Notes under the pieces: generated by a model
The model's database searches: none
Seen by the model: only the letters and a program-made list of their open reading frames with translations
Told to the model about the DNA's origin: nothing
Position numbers and translations under genes: made by a program
Shown here: piece after piece, positions 9,321 to 17,300 of the stretch
Numbering within the stretch: position 1 is the stretch's first letter
Layout: each line of letters starts with the position of its first letter
Assembly: GCF_016134045.1 (NCBI RefSeq)
Contig: NZ_CP065915.1
Coordinates: forward strand, 1,550,001 to 1,614,000
DNA: 64,000 bases
Source: Pelagovum pacificum
GTDB taxonomy: Bacteria > Pseudomonadota > Alphaproteobacteria > Rhodobacterales > Rhodobacteraceae
Direction of reading: 5' to 3'

Positions 9321-9958
9321 TGCGCCTGCTGCCACTCGTCCTTCTGATATTGACGGGTGGCAGTCCGGCAGCGGCGCAGGAGGATGGGGCCTGTGGCGTC
9401 CGGCTCCGCGCCACGGTCGATGTCGGGGTCATGCAGTCGATGCGCGTCGGACGGATCCTCGCCGACCGGAGCGATCCCGTCGGCGGTGTCGTCGACCTCG
9501 TTTCGGCGGGGACGTTCGACATCCACTTGCGCGATGTCACGGACTTCGATGCGGCGGCACAGTCAGATCTGTTCCGGCCGGCGCTCGGGCAGATTTTCCT
9601 GATGGATGGTGACGCGCGGGTCGAGCCGCCGCTGGCGGAGGGCCTCGTCGTCACCGATGCGCGTCCGAAGATGGACGGGGCGGGCCGGCCTGCGGTGTCG
9701 CTGAAGTTCGACACCCTCTCCGCAGAACGGATCAACCGGGTCACGTCGGAAAATATCGGACAGCTGCTCGCCTTCGTGATCGACGGTGAGGAGGTCGCGA
9801 CGGCGACGGTGCTCGAGGCGGTCGGCGACACCATTCTGCTGAGCGGCAATTTCACCGACGCCGAAGTGGCGGAGAAGGTGGCGACGATCGGCTATGGCTC
9901 CCTGCCGGACGCGATCGAGGTCGAAACCGTGGAGGCCACGGGAACCCCATGCGACTGA
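9320..9958 (+). CDS. Secreted protein with a SecD P1-head-like domain
   Basis: 212 residues; the ATG shares its A with the yajC stop TGA. A clear signal peptide ends about residue 19 (GGSPAAAQ). The rest is predicted periplasmic with no membrane anchor. Residues about 123-190 line up with the periplasmic P1 head of SecD encoded immediately downstream. RPAVSLKFD matches RPAVSFRFD, VTSENIGQLLAFVIDGE matches YTSEHVGEPFAIILDDE, and ILLSGNFT matches IITGNFT. Residues about 64-120 also resemble the preceding strands of that head. Two cysteines, near residue 25 and at 211, could form a disulfide. A role as a periplasmic helper of SecDF is inferred from homology and gene order only. Confidence 0.7.
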   Translation: MRLLPLVLLILTGGSPAAAQEDGACGVRLRATVDVGVMQSMRVGRILADRSDPVGGVVDLVSAGTFDIHLRDVTDFDAAAQSDLFRPALGQIFLMDGDARVEPPLAEGLVVTDARPKMDGAGRPAVSLKFDTLSAERINRVTSENIGQLLAFVIDGEEVATATVLEAVGDTILLSGNFTDAEVAEKVATIGYGSLPDAIEVETVEATGTPCD

Positions 9959-10067
9959 TCCCGGCAGGCCTGCGGCAATCGGCGCCCCCCGCATCGGACT
10001 TGCTGCTGGCGTCCGGCGTGGTAGAGCCGTGGCGCTGCGGATCGCGGGACGACTAGAAGGACAAGAG

Positions 10068-11729
10068 ATGCTGAACATCCCTCTGTGGCGGAAGGTGCTG
10101 GTGTGGCTCATCGTGGCTGCCGGTCTCCTGCTCGCGCTGCCGAACCTGTTCTATTCACGTGTTGAGATGTCGAACGACGCCGAGGCGGTGATCGCGTCGG
10201 GTGAGTCGAACGACGAGTTGATGGCCGCCGCCGGTCAGTGGCCCTCGTGGCTGCCGGACGGGCTGGTGAACCTCGGCCTCGACCTTCGCGGCGGTGCGCA
10301 TCTTGTCGCACGCGTCGAGGTCGCCGACGTCTACGAAAGCCGGATGGACTCGCTCTGGCCGGAAGTGCGCGATGCGCTGGCCGCAGAGCGGGACACGATC
10401 GGCTTCGTCACCCGCGAGGAATCCGCCCCCGATCAGCTGGTGGTCCGCATCTCCGAGGCGGACGGCGCGAGCCGGGCGCTTGAAGTGGTGCGCGGGCTGG
10501 CACGGCCCGTCGCGTCGATCTCCGGCGCGGGGCAGATGGACATCGCGGTGTCCGCCGACGGCCCCGTCCTGACGATCGGCCTGACCGAGGCGGAACGCGT
10601 CGCGATGGACGACCGCACGGTTCGCCAGTCGCTCGAGATCGTGCGCCGGCGGATCGACGAGGTCGGCACCCGCGAGCCGTCGATCCAGCGGCAGGGCGAC
10701 CAGCGTATCCTGATCCAGGTGCCGGGCGTCGGCTCCGCGCAGGAACTCAAGGACATCATCGGCACGACCGCGCAGCTGACCTTCAGCGCCGTGGTCGGCA
10801 CCGCGTCGAGCGCCGACGAGAACCCCGGCGCCGGCAACGAGATCGTGCCCTTCCGGGACGAGCCGGGACGCTTCCTCGTGATCGAGACGGCGCCCGTCGT
10901 CTCGGGCGAGGATCTCGTCGATGCGCAGCCGACGTTCGATCAGAACAACCGTCCCGCCGTCAGCTTCCGTTTCGATCCGACCGGGGCGCGCCGCTTCGGC
11001 GACTACACGTCGGAGCATGTGGGCGAACCCTTCGCGATCATCCTCGACGACGAGGTGATCTCCGCCCCCAACATCAACGAGCCGATCCGGGGCGGCAGCG
11101 GTATCATCACCGGCAACTTCACGGTGGAGAGTTCGACCGACCTCGCGGTTCTGCTGCGCGCCGGTGCGCTGCCGGCGGAGCTGACGTTCCTCGAGGAGCG
11201 GACGATCGGGCCGGAACTCGGGCAGGACAGCATCGACGCGGGCACGATCGCCTGTATCGTCGCCTTCGCGGGCGTCATGATCTTCATGGTGCTGAGTTAC
11301 GGCCTGTTCGGGCTGTTCGCCGACATCGCGCTGCTCGTGAACGTCGGGCTGATCTTCGGCCTTCTGTCGATGATCGGCGCGACGCTGACGCTGCCCGGCA
11401 TCGCGGGGATCGTGCTGACGATCGGCATGGCGGTCGATGCCAACGTCCTTGTCTTCGAGCGGATACGCGAGGAGCTGAAGACGGCGCGCGGGCCAAGCCG
11501 GGCGATCTCGCTCGGCTACGAGAAGGCGCTGTCGGCCATCATCGACGCCAACATCACAACGTTCATCACGGCGGTGATCCTGTTCGCCATCGGCTCCGGT
11601 CCGGTGCGCGGCTTCGCGATCACCCTCGGCCTCGGCATCCTGACGTCGGTCTTCACCGCGATCTTCGTGACGCGGATCCTGATCGTCACCTGGTTCGACC
11701 GCCGCCGTCCGAAAACGATCGAGGTCTGA
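10068..11729 (+). CDS. secD: Protein translocase subunit SecD
   Basis: 553 residues from ATG 10068 (AGAAGGACAAG upstream). The first transmembrane helix is at about residues 7-27 and is followed by the hallmark LGLDLRGGAHLV. A large periplasmic P1 domain comes next, with its base and the head (RPAVSFRFDPTGARRF). The C-terminal RND-type membrane bundle contains GMAVDANVLVFERIREEL, which carries the conserved Asp used in proton-driven steps. SecDF uses the proton gradient to pull exported proteins out of SecYEG. secF follows after three bases. Confidence 0.97.
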   Translation: MLNIPLWRKVLVWLIVAAGLLLALPNLFYSRVEMSNDAEAVIASGESNDELMAAAGQWPSWLPDGLVNLGLDLRGGAHLVARVEVADVYESRMDSLWPEVRDALAAERDTIGFVTREESAPDQLVVRISEADGASRALEVVRGLARPVASISGAGQMDIAVSADGPVLTIGLTEAERVAMDDRTVRQSLEIVRRRIDEVGTREPSIQRQGDQRILIQVPGVGSAQELKDIIGTTAQLTFSAVVGTASSADENPGAGNEIVPFRDEPGRFLVIETAPVVSGEDLVDAQPTFDQNNRPAVSFRFDPTGARRFGDYTSEHVGEPFAIILDDEVISAPNINEPIRGGSGIITGNFTVESSTDLAVLLRAGALPAELTFLEERTIGPELGQDSIDAGTIACIVAFAGVMIFMVLSYGLFGLFADIALLVNVGLIFGLLSMIGATLTLPGIAGIVLTIGMAVDANVLVFERIREELKTARGPSRAISLGYEKALSAIIDANITTFITAVILFAIGSGPVRGFAITLGLGILTSVFTAIFVTRILIVTWFDRRRPKTIEV

Positions 11730-11732
11730 GAC

Positions 11733-12716
11733 ATGCGACTGCGACTGGTACCCGAGACGACCAACTGGGATTTCTTCGGCCGCATCACGCTGTGGCTCGG
11801 CATCTCCGGGTTCATGCTGATTCTCGCCCTGGCCTCCTTCGGCATCCGCGGGCTGAACTACGGCATCGACTTCGCCGGCGGCACGACGATCCGTACCGAA
11901 AGCAGCGAGCCGGTGGATGTCGGCGCCTACCGTGAGGCGCTGGCGCCGCTCGACCTGGGCGACGTGACGATCACCGAAGTGTTCGATCCGACCTTCGGGG
12001 AAGACCGCAACGTCGCCTCCCTGTCGATCCAGGCGCAGGACGGGCAGGAAGCCGTGTCGGGCGAGACGATCGCGGCGGTGCAGGCTGCACTGACCGAGCT
12101 GAGCCCCGACATCACGTTCCCGAGCGTCGAGTCGGTCGGCCCGACCGTGTCGGGCGAGCTGATCCAGACGGCGGCCCTCGCCGTGATGCTCGCGATCGGG
12201 GCGGTGCTGATCTACATCTGGCTGCGGTTCGAGTGGCAGTTCGCGCTCGGCGCCGTGGTCGCGCTGGTCCATGACGTGGTTCTGACGCTCGGCGTCTTCT
12301 CGGAAGTGGGCATCCGTTTCGACCTCGCCATCATCGCGGCGCTGCTGACGATCGTCGGCTATTCGCTGAACGACACCGTGGTCGTGTTCGACCGGGTGCG
12401 CGAGAACCTGCGGCGCTACAAGAAGCGGCCGCTGAAGGAAGTGCTCAACCTGTCGATCAACGAGACGCTGAGCCGGACCTTCATGACCTCGTTCACGACG
12501 CTGCTGGCCCTGATCGCGCTTTATATCCTGGGCGGGGATGTGATCCGGGGCTTCGTGTTCGCGATGATCTGGGGCGTCGTGGTCGGGACCTACTCGTCGA
12601 TCTTCGTCGCCTCGGCGCTGCTGCTGAAGCTCGGCGTGAAGCGCGACTGGTCGAAGCCCGAAGCGGGGCAGGCGCAGGGCCCGGCGGGCACGCAGTTCAA
12701 GAGTTCCGACAGCTGA
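11733..12716 (+). CDS. secF: Protein translocase subunit SecF
   Basis: 327 residues, the normal SecF size. It shows GLNYGIDFAGGTTI after the first transmembrane helix, a small periplasmic domain, and the C-terminal bundle with GYSLNDTVVVFDRVREN, the SecF counterpart of the SecD proton-path motif. It is co-transcribed with secD and ends at a strong terminator (12750-12776). Confidence 0.97.
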   Translation: MRLRLVPETTNWDFFGRITLWLGISGFMLILALASFGIRGLNYGIDFAGGTTIRTESSEPVDVGAYREALAPLDLGDVTITEVFDPTFGEDRNVASLSIQAQDGQEAVSGETIAAVQAALTELSPDITFPSVESVGPTVSGELIQTAALAVMLAIGAVLIYIWLRFEWQFALGAVVALVHDVVLTLGVFSEVGIRFDLAIIAALLTIVGYSLNDTVVVFDRVRENLRRYKKRPLKEVLNLSINETLSRTFMTSFTTLLALIALYILGGDVIRGFVFAMIWGVVVGTYSSIFVASALLLKLGVKRDWSKPEAGQAQGPAGTQFKSSDS

Positions 12717-12727
12717 TGCCGGGAGAG

Positions 12728-12748
12728 CGGATTTTCGACGAAAATCCG
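12728..12748. repeat. 21-bp perfect palindrome, ATTTTCGNCGAAAAT family, copy 1
   Basis: Two 10-base arms face each other with no mismatch around a central A at 12738; the shared core is ATTTTCGNCGAAAAT. A sister copy centred at 12780 lies 42 bases downstream and a third is at 47189. It begins 12 bases after the secF stop. Confidence 0.85.
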
Positions 12749-12749
12749 G

Positions 12750-12776
12750 GGGCCGCTTCGGCGGCCCTTCTATTTT
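12750..12776 (+). terminator. Intrinsic terminator of the yajC-secDF transcript
   Basis: GGGCCGC (12750-12756) and GCGGCCC (12761-12767) pair perfectly around a TTCG tetraloop and are followed by TTCTATTTTT. This is a standard rho-independent terminator lying between the two 21-bp palindromes. Confidence 0.88.
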
Positions 12777-12790
12777 TCGGCGAAAAATAG
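12770..12790. repeat. 21-bp perfect palindrome, ATTTTCGNCGAAAAT family, copy 2
   Basis: Perfect 10-base arms around a central G at 12780, with core TTTTCGGCGAAAA. The left arm overlaps the T-run of the secF terminator and the right arm ends six bases before the GTG start of the TSUP gene. Confidence 0.85.
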
Positions 12791-12796
12791 GCTCCC

Positions 12797-13516
12797 GTGG
12801 AGCCGTATCTCCTGGGACTTGCGGCGCTTGTCGCCGGCACCGTCCGGGGCTTCAGCGGCTTCGGCACCGCGATGATCTACCTGCCGGTCGCGGGCCGCTT
12901 CCTCGACCCGTTCGAGGCGATCACCACGCTGATGCTGATGGACCTCGTCGGGCCGCTGCCCGGCATCCCGGCCGCCCTGAAACATGCCCATCGGGCCGAC
13001 CTCGGGCGGCTGCTGATCGGGCTGCTGGTCGGCATGCCAGTGGGCTTCGCCGTCCTGCTCGTCGCGTCGCCCGACCTGTTCCGTACGCTGGTTTCGGGCA
13101 TCACGCTGATCCTGCTGGTCTTCCTGGTCTCGGGCGTGCGCTATCGGGGCACGCTCGGCGCGGGTGGTATCTTCGGCACCGGGGTCGCCTCGGGGCTGCT
13201 TGGCGGGGTGGCGGGGCTGTTCGGCCCGCCGGTGATCCTCGTCTACATGGCGCGCCCACTGAGCCCGGCGGTGATCCGCGCCAATGTCCTGATCTTCCTG
13301 ATGCTGGCCGATGTCAGCCTGATCGCGCTCTATGCCGGGACGGGCGAGATCGTCGGCGGCGCGGTGGTCACCGGGGTGCTGTTGATGATACCCAACCTCG
13401 TGGGCAACTGGATCGGCGGACGGCTCTTTGACGAGCGGCGGGAGCGGCTCTACCGTCTGGTCTCCTACTCCATCATCGCGGCCTCGGCGATCGCCGGGCT
13501 GCCCTTCTTGCGATAG
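12797..13516 (+). CDS. TSUP (TauE/SafE) family membrane transporter
   Basis: 239 residues from GTG 12797. About seven to eight hydrophobic helices are visible, with the family pattern GTVRGFSGFGTAMI in the first helix and a second-half echo GLLGGVAGLFGPPVI. The family exports or imports sulfite, sulfonates or sulfoacetate-type anions across the inner membrane; the substrate is not resolved here. The gene overlaps no neighbour and precedes the Mth938-like gene by 20 bases, so the two are probably co-transcribed. Confidence 0.85.
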   Translation: MEPYLLGLAALVAGTVRGFSGFGTAMIYLPVAGRFLDPFEAITTLMLMDLVGPLPGIPAALKHAHRADLGRLLIGLLVGMPVGFAVLLVASPDLFRTLVSGITLILLVFLVSGVRYRGTLGAGGIFGTGVASGLLGGVAGLFGPPVILVYMARPLSPAVIRANVLIFLMLADVSLIALYAGTGEIVGGAVVTGVLLMIPNLVGNWIGGRLFDERRERLYRLVSYSIIAASAIAGLPFLR

Positions 13517-13536
13517 AGGCCGGGGAGGCCGGAGCG

Positions 13537-13890
13537 ATGCGCCTGAACGAGATCACCTTCAACGACGCGCTGCCGATCGATGGCTATGGTCCGGGGTTCT
13601 TCCGGATCGGCGACGAAGCGGTCGAGGGGCCGTTGACCGTCTCGCCCTCGGGCGTCGGCGCTTGGGGCGGCTATGACGACGCGGAGGCGCTGCTGGCGCT
13701 GGCGGGGGCCGTGGACGTGCTGTTCGTCGGGACGGGTCCGGAGATCGCGCATTTGCCGGCCGGCTTGCGGGGCAAGCTCGAGGATGCGGGGCTCGGTGTC
13801 GAGGTCATGGCCTCGCCGGCCGCCTGCCGGACCTACAACGTCCTTCTGGCCGAGGGCCGGCGGGTCGCGGCCGCGCTGCTGCCGGTCTAG
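13537..13890 (+). CDS. Mth938-like (DUF498) domain protein
   Basis: 117 residues forming one Mth938-like domain, related to mitochondrial complex I assembly factor NDUFAF3: YGPGFFRIGDE near the N-terminus, then DVLFVGTGPEIAHLP and the conserved tail ASPAACRTYNVLLAEGRRV. The biochemical role in bacteria is not settled. Its place after secDF and before ccmA suggests envelope or respiratory-complex biogenesis, but this is inference from position. Confidence 0.85.
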   Translation: MRLNEITFNDALPIDGYGPGFFRIGDEAVEGPLTVSPSGVGAWGGYDDAEALLALAGAVDVLFVGTGPEIAHLPAGLRGKLEDAGLGVEVMASPAACRTYNVLLAEGRRVAAALLPV

Positions 13891-13912
13891 CGCCCGTGTC
13901 CGGCGTGGTGTC

Positions 13913-13933
13913 GGAGTATTTCTGGCCAGATGA
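13913..13933 (+). repeat. Dispersed intergenic repeat, copy A
   Basis: GGAGTATTTCTGGCCAGATG plus one A, matching the shared core GAGTATTT-n4-CCAGATGA. It lies between the Mth938-like gene and ccmA and lacks the GC-rich hairpins found beside copies B, C and D. Confidence 0.7.
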
Positions 13934-13989
13934 GGCGAGCAGGGCGCGCCCCATTCCCACCGTGCGCGGGGTAGAGTAGGCCTTTGGCG

Positions 13990-14601
13990 ATGTTGAGCGT
14001 TCGTGAACTGACCGTGGCGCGCGGGGGCGTGCCGGTGCTGGACGGGGTGAGCCTGTCGCTTGCGCCCGGTGAGGCGCTGGTGCTGCGCGGCCCGAACGGG
14101 ATCGGCAAGACGACCCTTCTGCGCACGATCGCAGGGCTTCAGCCGGCGGTCGCGGGCGAGGTCGAGATTGCCGGCGAGGCGGCCTACGCGAGTCACGCCG
14201 ACGGGATCAAGGCGCAGCTCACCGTTGCGGAGAACCTGGCGTTCTGGGCGTCCGTCCATGGCGGCACGGTCAGCGACTCGCTGTTCGAGGATTTCGACCT
14301 GATCGAGTTGCGGGACCGACTGGCGGGGACGCTTTCGGCCGGCCAGAAGCGGCGGGCCGGGCTGGCGCGGCTCGGGCTCGTGGGGCGGCAGCTGTTGCTG
14401 CTGGACGAGCCGACGGTATCGCTCGACCGGCAGTCGGTGGCCCTGTTCGCGCGGTTCCTGAAGGAGCGGCACCTGGCCGGGGGCGGGGCGGCGCTGATCG
14501 CGACGCATATCGACCTGGGTCTCGATGCGCCGGAGCTTGATCTGACGCCCTTCGCGGCAAAGCCGGATGCGGCCGGCGGCACGGACGAGGCGTTCCTGTG
14601 A
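13990..14601 (+). CDS. ccmA: Haem exporter ATP-binding subunit CcmA
   Basis: 203 residues from ATG 13990 (a TTG two codons earlier is possible). It is a compact ABC ATPase: Walker A GPNGIGKTT at residues 34-42, signature LSAGQKRRAGLARL, Walker B LLLLDEPT. CcmA powers CcmB/CcmC in passing haem to the CcmE chaperone for c-type cytochrome maturation. Its end overlaps the ccmB start as GTGA. Confidence 0.95.
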   Translation: MLSVRELTVARGGVPVLDGVSLSLAPGEALVLRGPNGIGKTTLLRTIAGLQPAVAGEVEIAGEAAYASHADGIKAQLTVAENLAFWASVHGGTVSDSLFEDFDLIELRDRLAGTLSAGQKRRAGLARLGLVGRQLLLLDEPTVSLDRQSVALFARFLKERHLAGGGAALIATHIDLGLDAPELDLTPFAAKPDAAGGTDEAFL

Positions 14602-15254
14602 TCGCGCTGCTCGTGCGGGACCTGCGGCTTGCCGTGCGCGCGGGTGGCGGGTTCGGGCTTGGCCTCGCGTTCTTCCTGATCCTCGTCGTGCTGGTTCCCT
14701 TCGGTGTGGGGGCGGAGGTCGGCGTGCTGCGGGCCATCGCCCCGGGTATCCTGTGGGTGGGGGCCTTGCTGGCATCGCTCCTGTCGCTCGACCGGATCTT
14801 CGCGCTCGACTGGGAGGACGGGGCGTTGCCGCTGATCGCGACCTCGCCCTTGCCGCTGGAGGGGGTGGCGCTGGTCAAGGCACTGGCGCACTGGCTGACG
14901 ACGGGGCTGCCGCTGACGCTGGTGGCGCCGGTGTTGGGCGTGCTGCTGAATCTCGCGCCCTCCGCCTACGGCTGGCTGGTCCTCGCGCTCGCCATTGGTA
15001 CGCCGGCGCTGTCGGTGATCGGGACCTTCGGGGCGGCGCTCACCGTTGGCCTGAAGCGGGGTGGCTTGCTGCTCTCGCTGCTGGTGCTGCCGCTTTACGT
15101 ACCGACGCTGATCTACGGGGCGGAGGCGGTCCGGCGCGGGGCCGAGGGGCAGGGGGGTGGTGCGGCGCTCGCGCTGCTCGCCGCGATCACGCTGGGGTCG
15201 GTGGCGCTGTTGCCCTTCGCGTCGGCTGCGGCATTGCGCGTCAACCTTCGGTGA
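14598..15254 (+). CDS. ccmB: Haem exporter membrane subunit CcmB
   Basis: 218 residues from GTG 14598, overlapping ccmA by four bases. Six hydrophobic helices are visible. CcmB-type features include WVGALLASLLSLDRIF and DWEDGALPLIATSPLPLEG. It forms the membrane part of the CcmAB transporter of System I cytochrome c maturation. Confidence 0.95.
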   Translation: MIALLVRDLRLAVRAGGGFGLGLAFFLILVVLVPFGVGAEVGVLRAIAPGILWVGALLASLLSLDRIFALDWEDGALPLIATSPLPLEGVALVKALAHWLTTGLPLTLVAPVLGVLLNLAPSAYGWLVLALAIGTPALSVIGTFGAALTVGLKRGGLLLSLLVLPLYVPTLIYGAEAVRRGAEGQGGGAALALLAAITLGSVALLPFASAAALRVNLR

Positions 15255-15295
15255 AACCATTGAGGGCGCTCGCGGGCGCCGTTAAGAGATCCTCC

Positions 15296-16042
15296 ATGTC
15301 GCTGTGGGATTATGCCAACCCGAAGAAGTTCGTCGAGACGACGACTCCGCTGCTGCCGTGGATCGGTGGCGCGGCGGTCGGGCTTGTCGTGCTCAGCCTC
15401 GTCTGGGGCTTCTTCTTCACGCCGGAGGCGGAGCGGTTCGGCTCCACGGTGAAGATCCTCTATGTCCACGTGCCGAGCGCGCTGATGGCGATCAACGCGT
15501 GGCTGATGATGCTGGTCGCCTCGCTGATCTGGCTGGTGCGCCGCCACCACGTGAGTGCGCTCGCCGCCAAGGCCGCCGCGCCGGTCGGGGTGGCGATGAC
15601 GGTCATCGCGCTGGCGACCGGGGCGATCTGGGGGCAACCGACATGGGGCACCTGGTGGGTGTGGGACCCGCGGCTGACCTCGTTCCTGATCCTGTTCCTG
15701 TTCTACCTCGGCTACATCGCCCTCTGGGAAGCGATCGAGGACCCGGACGCCGCCGCCGATCTGACGTCGGTGCTCTGCATGGTCGGCTCGGTCTTCGCGA
15801 TCCTGAGCCGCTATGCCGTGCGCTTCTGGAACCAGGGGCTGCACCAGGGGACGTCGGTGCCGATGGCGACTGGCGGGCGGACGGTGTCGGACGTCTATTT
15901 CGTGCCGCTGCTGCTGGCGATGGCAGGCTTCGTCCTGCTGTTCGTCTGGCTGGTTCTGCTGCGCACGACGGCTGAAATCCGGGTGCGCCGGACGAGCGCA
16001 CTGGCGACCCGTGCCCGACGTGCGGCGGAGGCGCGGAGCTGA
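15296..16042 (+). CDS. ccmC: Haem handling protein CcmC
   Basis: 248 residues from ATG 15296 (SLWDYANPKKF). Six membrane helices carry the tryptophan-rich WWD signature WGQPTWGTWWVWDPRLTS, which binds haem in the periplasm, and flanking histidines (KILYVHVPSA, and WNQGLHQGTS). CcmC loads haem onto CcmE. The stop shares a base with the ccmD start. Confidence 0.97.
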   Translation: MSLWDYANPKKFVETTTPLLPWIGGAAVGLVVLSLVWGFFFTPEAERFGSTVKILYVHVPSALMAINAWLMMLVASLIWLVRRHHVSALAAKAAAPVGVAMTVIALATGAIWGQPTWGTWWVWDPRLTSFLILFLFYLGYIALWEAIEDPDAAADLTSVLCMVGSVFAILSRYAVRFWNQGLHQGTSVPMATGGRTVSDVYFVPLLLAMAGFVLLFVWLVLLRTTAEIRVRRTSALATRARRAAEARS

Positions 16043-16188
16043 TGGTGAACCTTGGCAATTACGCGGGCGAAGTGCTGTCGGCCTACGGGGTGACGATCCT
16101 TGTCCTCGCCGTGTTGATCGGCCTCTCAGTGCGCAAGTCCCGCAAGGCGCGGGCGGCACTCGACGCGGTGGAGCGGCAGAATGGCTAG
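16042..16188 (+). CDS. ccmD: Haem exporter protein CcmD (48 residues)
   Basis: A very short gene whose ATG overlaps the ccmC TGA. The product begins MVNLGNYAGEVLSAYG, has one transmembrane helix (about residues 14-30, VTILVLAVLIGLSV) and a basic cytoplasmic tail (RKSRKARAAL), which is typical CcmD. CcmD is needed to release holo-CcmE from the CcmABC complex. Its end overlaps the next gene by eight bases. Confidence 0.9.
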   Translation: MVNLGNYAGEVLSAYGVTILVLAVLIGLSVRKSRKARAALDAVERQNG

Positions 16189-16714
16189 GATCAGACCCCT
16201 GATGATCGCGCCGCCGGTGATCTTCGCCGCGCTGGCTGGGCTCTTCGCCGCGGGGATGTACCGCGACAATCCCGACGAGCTGCCCTCGACCCTGATCGAC
16301 CGACCGGTTCCGGACCTCGAGGGCGTGCAGCTTGCGTCTTACCCGACGTTCTCGTCCTCCGACCTGGCCGACGGAGAGGTGAAGATCGTGAACTTCTTCG
16401 CCTCATGGTGTCCGCCGTGCCGCGCTGAACATCCGGCGCTGATGGAGCTGTCGGAGGAAGGGGTGCCGGTCTACGGCGTCAACAAGTCCGACCCGGAGGA
16501 CAACGCGCTCGCCTTCATCGAGGAGATGGGCAATCCCTACCGCGCGATCGCGGTGGACCGGAACGGTCGCGACTCGATCGACTGGGGCGTGGTCGCGCTG
16601 CCGGAGACCTTCGTGGTCGATGGCGACGGGGTGATCGTGCTGAAGTTCTCCGGCCCGATCCACGGCGTGATGGACACGATCATCCGACCGGCACTGGCCG
16701 AAGCGGCGGAGTAG
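16181..16714 (+). CDS. ccmG: Thiol:disulfide interchange protein CcmG/DsbE
   Basis: 177 residues. An N-terminal membrane anchor (about residues 5-25) precedes a periplasmic thioredoxin fold. The redox motif is WCPPC with cysteines at 77 and 80, and the cis-proline region is GVVALPETFVVD. CcmG keeps the CxxCH cysteines of apocytochrome c reduced for haem attachment. It ends the ccmABCDG run; ccmE, ccmF and ccmH are not in the window. Confidence 0.95.
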   Translation: MARIRPLMIAPPVIFAALAGLFAAGMYRDNPDELPSTLIDRPVPDLEGVQLASYPTFSSSDLADGEVKIVNFFASWCPPCRAEHPALMELSEEGVPVYGVNKSDPEDNALAFIEEMGNPYRAIAVDRNGRDSIDWGVVALPETFVVDGDGVIVLKFSGPIHGVMDTIIRPALAEAAE

Positions 16715-16716
16715 CC

Positions 16717-17160
16717 TCACTCCATCGCGGTGTGAGTCGTGCGCACCCAGATTTCCCGACCATCGGCGATGACACGAACGCAGCCTTCGCTCGACGGGGC
16801 GCAGCTGCTGCGGGGACGCGGCGCCTCAGGCGCCGACATGGGCTGCGAGGGCACGAGCGCGGTCAGCCGTGAGACGGCGCTGTCCGCCTCACCGGAGAGC
16901 GCGAGGCTGGTCAAAAGGATCCCGATGCCAAGCACCATGGTGACGAGCCCGCCGTGATTGCGCGTCTTGCGCGGTGCCCGGTCGAGCCGGGTCATGACCA
17001 GCACGAAGATCGCACGTCCGCCGAAAATCAGCGTGGAGAGGAGCAAGACCTTCGGCAAGACGCCCGAGGTCAGCACGCCGAGCAGCGCCCCGATCCGGTC
17101 GAACAGGTCGAAGACAACCGCCAGCAGCGAAGAGAAGAGCTGTCCCATGTGTGCACCCAT
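16717..17160 (-). CDS. Hypothetical membrane protein
   Basis: 147 residues from ATG 17160 (ATG 17148 is an alternative). Hydrophobic segments are near residues 8-30, 35-57 and 70-88. A C-terminal Pro/Ser/Cys-containing tail (PRPRSSCAPSSEGCVRVIADGREIW) has two cysteines and could form a small extracytoplasmic hairpin. I recognise no family. It converges on ccmG with two bases between stops. Confidence 0.55.
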   Translation of the reverse strand: MGAHMGQLFSSLLAVVFDLFDRIGALLGVLTSGVLPKVLLLSTLIFGGRAIFVLVMTRLDRAPRKTRNHGGLVTMVLGIGILLTSLALSGEADSAVSRLTALVPSQPMSAPEAPRPRSSCAPSSEGCVRVIADGREIWVRTTHTAME

Positions 17161-17300
17161 TACCTGACACCGCGATCAGTCAGAGCGGCCGAACGCGGCC
17201 AAAACGGGGCAATCTGCGGTTGCGGCCCGCCTCCGTCAAATCCGTTGCCGGATCACAACGCCGTGGTAAGTTGACGCGGGGTAAAATGGGAGGTGTCGAA

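Noticed and set aside
10155..12272. Minus-strand open frame of 705 codons
   Set aside because: Spans secD and secF in antisense and is Arg/Asp/His-rich without domains.
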